Under the pieces are notes generated by a model, which saw nothing but the letters and a program-made list of their open reading frames with translations, was not told where the DNA came from and searched no databases. From contig CAZTHL010000006.1 in the NCBI GenBank assembly GCA_964613585.1, positions 1 to 64,000 on the forward strand: a DNA stretch of 64,000 nucleotides, given 5' to 3'. Shown here one piece after another: positions 62,290 to 64,000 of this stretch. The stretch is from CAZTHL01 sp964613585 (GTDB lineage: Bacteria; Pseudomonadota; Alphaproteobacteria; DSM-16000; Inquilinaceae). A program made the translations under genes and the position numbers. Within the stretch, counting starts at the first letter, position 1, and each line of letters opens with the position of its first letter.

Positions 62290-62820
62290 GTGCGCGGCTA
62301 TTTCGGCATCGGTGCGGAGAACACCAGTAAGGCGGCCAACATCGGCGCGCTGGTTCGCACGGCGCATGCCTTCGGCGCGGGCTTCGTGTTCACCGTCGGC
62401 CCGGTCGCCGAGCGGCCGGCGATGGGCTTCACCGACACCTCGGACACGGCGGCCTCGGTGCCGTTCTACCCGTTCGAGGACGTCGAGCACCTGCGGCTGC
62501 CCGAAGGCTGCACCCTGGTCGGGGTCGAGCTGATGGACCGGGCCATCGAGCTGCCGAGCTTCCGCCATCCGCGCCGCGCGGCCTATGTGCTGGGCTCCGA
62601 GCGTGGCGGCTTGTCGGCCGGCCTGCTCGCCCGCTGCGGCTTTGTCGTCAGGATCCCGACCCGTTTCTCGATCAACCTGTCGCTGGCCGGAGCGCTGGTC
62701 ATGTACGACCGGCTGATCAGCCTGGAGCGCTTCGCCCCGCGGCCCGGGATGCCCGGCGGCCCGGCCGAGTCGCCGCCGGAGCATGTCCACGGGCTGCCGC
62801 CGCTCCTGCGGCGGCGATAG
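62290..62820 (+). CDS. SpoU/TrmL-type RNA 2'-O-methyltransferase
   Basis: The 176-residue SPOUT-class enzyme methylates a ribose of tRNA or rRNA using SAM bound in a knot. Motif 1 is visible near the start (NTSKAANIGALVRTAHAFGA), motif 2 as RRAAYVLGSERGGLSAGLL, and motif 3 as RIPTRFSINLSLAGALVMYD. Small size without an N-terminal RNA-binding domain fits TrmL-like proteins. Start is a GTG at 62290 following GAGGCGAG; there is no in-frame ATG upstream. The proline-rich tail (PGMPGGPAESPPEHVHG) is not conserved. Confidence 0.88.
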   Translation: MRGYFGIGAENTSKAANIGALVRTAHAFGAGFVFTVGPVAERPAMGFTDTSDTAASVPFYPFEDVEHLRLPEGCTLVGVELMDRAIELPSFRHPRRAAYVLGSERGGLSAGLLARCGFVVRIPTRFSINLSLAGALVMYDRLISLERFAPRPGMPGGPAESPPEHVHGLPPLLRRR

Positions 62821-62914
62821 CGCGCACGGCCTGGGTCGCGCCGCGTTCGGCAGGCGTCCAGTCCCAGGCACGCAGCCCCGCCTGTCGCCGTGATCCGGCC
62901 GAGGGCCGCCGCCG

Positions 62915-63041
62915 GACGCGGAAGCGGCACCGGCCCGCTCCCGCGGCCGGCCAGCCTGAGAGGCTGTCCTTGGGTAACTTGGCGGAGGTGGCTTGGCGGG
63001 GGAGCGGGCCGGCTGCGCCACCCGACCCTCAAACGCTCTAG
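62915..63041. repeat. Dispersed palindromic element, copy overlapping the chrR stop codon
   Basis: The right end reads CCCTCAAACGCTCTAG; its CTAG (63038-63041) contains the chrR TAG stop. Inner arms GGCACCGGCCCGCTCCC and GGGGGAGCGGGCCGGCTGCG pair well. The centre GCCTGAGAGGCTGTCCTTGG resembles that of the copy at 25204. The left end has lost its CTAG, so that boundary is approximate. Confidence 0.6.
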
Positions 63042-63760
63042 AAGCGGACGAACGGGTCGAGGAAGCGGGTGAAGCGGCCGGTCAGCCTGAGCGGCGCGTC
63101 CATCACGGTCAGGCAGATGCAGTCCTCGTCCGCATCGGCGACCGGCCGATGATCGACGTGCGGGTCGGTCATCGTGAAGTCACCCCGGTCGAAATGGCCG
63201 CGCTCGTCGCTGAAGCCGCCAGCCAGGACCAGGGTGGCCTCATTGCCGTGGTGGCTGTGCTGCGGCATGGCCGCGCCGGCGCGGATGCGCAGGAGCTTGG
63301 CCCGGCCACCCGAGCGCACCCCGACATCCAGCTCCTCGAGGCCGCGGATCACCGGACGCCAGGGGAGAATTCGCCCCTCTCCGCGCACCACGTGCCGCAG
63401 CGGCGCCGGCAGCAGCGCTTCGTCGGTGGCCGCCTCGGACGGCGGGCAGGCAACCCGGGTCGGGTCGAAGCGGATCGCGGCATGATGGTCCGCGACCTCC
63501 TCCGGCTCGTCCAGACGCGCCAGCACGGCCTCCAGGCTCCCGCTCTCGACCGGGGCCGGCTCGAGCGCCTCCAGCAGCGCGCCGCCGATCGCCTCGTATT
63601 CCCGGACGCGGCGGCGGCATCGCGGGCACAGCGCCAGATGGGCCGCCACGATGAGGGACAGCGCCTCACGGGTGCTGCCCGCCGCGTAGTCCATCAGCAG
63701 CTCATCATCGACATGGTGCCTTGGCACGGAAGCCGCCATCGTCTCCGCCATCCTACTCAT
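63038..63760 (-). CDS. chrR: Anti-sigma factor ChrR (zinc-binding, cupin)
   Basis: ChrR holds its ECF sigma factor inactive until singlet oxygen or related stress releases it. The 240-residue product has an N-terminal zinc anti-sigma domain with histidines in RHHVDDELLMDYAAG and the motif HLALCPRC. A C-terminal cupin domain carries the metal-site cluster MPQHSHHGNEATLVLAGG and a later histidine-rich HVDHRPV. The ATG at 63760 overlaps the sigma gene stop by 8 bp, so the two are co-expressed. Its TAG stop lies in a palindromic element. Confidence 0.92.
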   Translation of the reverse strand: MSRMAETMAASVPRHHVDDELLMDYAAGSTREALSLIVAAHLALCPRCRRRVREYEAIGGALLEALEPAPVESGSLEAVLARLDEPEEVADHHAAIRFDPTRVACPPSEAATDEALLPAPLRHVVRGEGRILPWRPVIRGLEELDVGVRSGGRAKLLRIRAGAAMPQHSHHGNEATLVLAGGFSDERGHFDRGDFTMTDPHVDHRPVADADEDCICLTVMDAPLRLTGRFTRFLDPFVRF

Positions 63761-64000
63761 CCCCTACTTCCCGCCGCAGACGCGCCAGCGCCAGGCGCAG
63801 TCGCGACTTGACCGTCCCCAACGGGAGCTTGCTCTCGGCCGCGATCAGGCTATGCGGCTTGTCGTCGTAGAAGGCGCGCAGCACGAGATCGCGCTGCTCC
63901 GCCGGCAGCGCGGCGATGGCGCCGCGCAAGCGCTCGGCATCCTGCGCGGTCTCGACCGCCCGGTCGGCGGGCTGCGTCGGCTCCGGCACCAGCGCCGGAT
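63753..64000 (-). CDS. rpoE: ECF RNA polymerase sigma factor, RpoE/ECF11-like (C-terminal part)
   Basis: The visible part covers sigma region 4, which contacts the -35 element: ERLRGAIAALPAEQRDLVLR, FYDDKPHSLIAAESKLPLGT and VKSRLRLALARLRREVGDE. The N-terminal region 2 lies beyond the right edge of the window. Overlap with chrR marks it as the RpoE partner of the singlet oxygen response known from Rhodobacter. Targets cannot be judged here. Confidence 0.9.
   Translation of the reverse strand, partial: PALVPEPTQPADRAVETAQDAERLRGAIAALPAEQRDLVLRAFYDDKPHSLIAAESKLPLGTVKSRLRLALARLRREVGDE

Overview
The window is chromosomal DNA from a high-GC bacterium. Strong third-position G/C bias leaves long open frames on both strands of almost every gene. 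The gene content points to Alphaproteobacteria, probably a Rhodospirillales- or Geminicoccales-like lineage: an ECF sigma/ChrR pair, a YnjBCD-type transporter, CtaA/Cox15, XerC, HslO, TrkH, a one-piece Cys operon and a BadI-like crotonase. The genus cannot be named from sequence alone. A run of 100 N at 49407-49506 marks an assembly gap inside a 23-bp tandem repeat.

Left edge (1-4220). This part is visibly less GC-rich and looks acquired. It holds a TPR-type protein, a LysM/solute-binding fusion, a fragment of a TrbE-type conjugation ATPase ending just after its Walker A motif, the 3' end of an IS3-family transposase, and a small methyltransferase abutting that IS remnant.

Core housekeeping and transport (4747-48000). 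Genes include hslO, trkH, folE, apaG, an OmpA-like lipoprotein, a translationally coupled ynjBCD-type ABC transporter, a membrane class III adenylate cyclase, tRNA-Gly(CCC), a ZIP metal transporter, an SDR, a secreted nuclease, an SRAP/YedK protein, a lone form II CoxL-like molybdoenzyme, two chemoreceptors, a ParA ATPase, a Sua5-type tRNA-modification enzyme, an acyl-CoA dehydrogenase, pyrD and a DJ-1/PfpI-like protein lacking the usual cysteine. A complete five-gene oligopeptide ABC operon (oppABCDF order), ctaA and a badI-like gene follow. The assimilatory sulfate block comes next: cysI, a Met8-type siroheme enzyme and an APS-type cysH, followed by an 1179-residue Nfn-like oxidoreductase that could supply electrons.

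Decayed defence locus (49990-52230). An MmeI/type IIG-like methyltransferase gene is broken by a stop codon, a frameshift and a 3' deletion. It is followed by an apparently intact ccdAB toxin-antitoxin pair, then a helicase gene cut off at a junction with a truncated Phd-type antitoxin. The addiction module appears to have outlived the restriction system it sat in.

Right part (52490-64000). Genes include a nitroreductase, two small membrane proteins, a VAO/PCMH-type flavin oxidase, a PEP-CTERM/exosortase-associated acyltransferase, and an overlapping asparaginase II-like / methyltransferase / xerC operon. A DUF4142 protein, a SpoU-type RNA methyltransferase and a chrR/ECF sigma pair running off the window complete it.

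A dispersed imperfect palindrome of about 120-135 bp recurs in the window. It ends in CTAG followed inward by AGNGTTT, and its CTAG supplies the TAG stop codon of parA, xerC and chrR. I consider this the most interesting non-coding feature.
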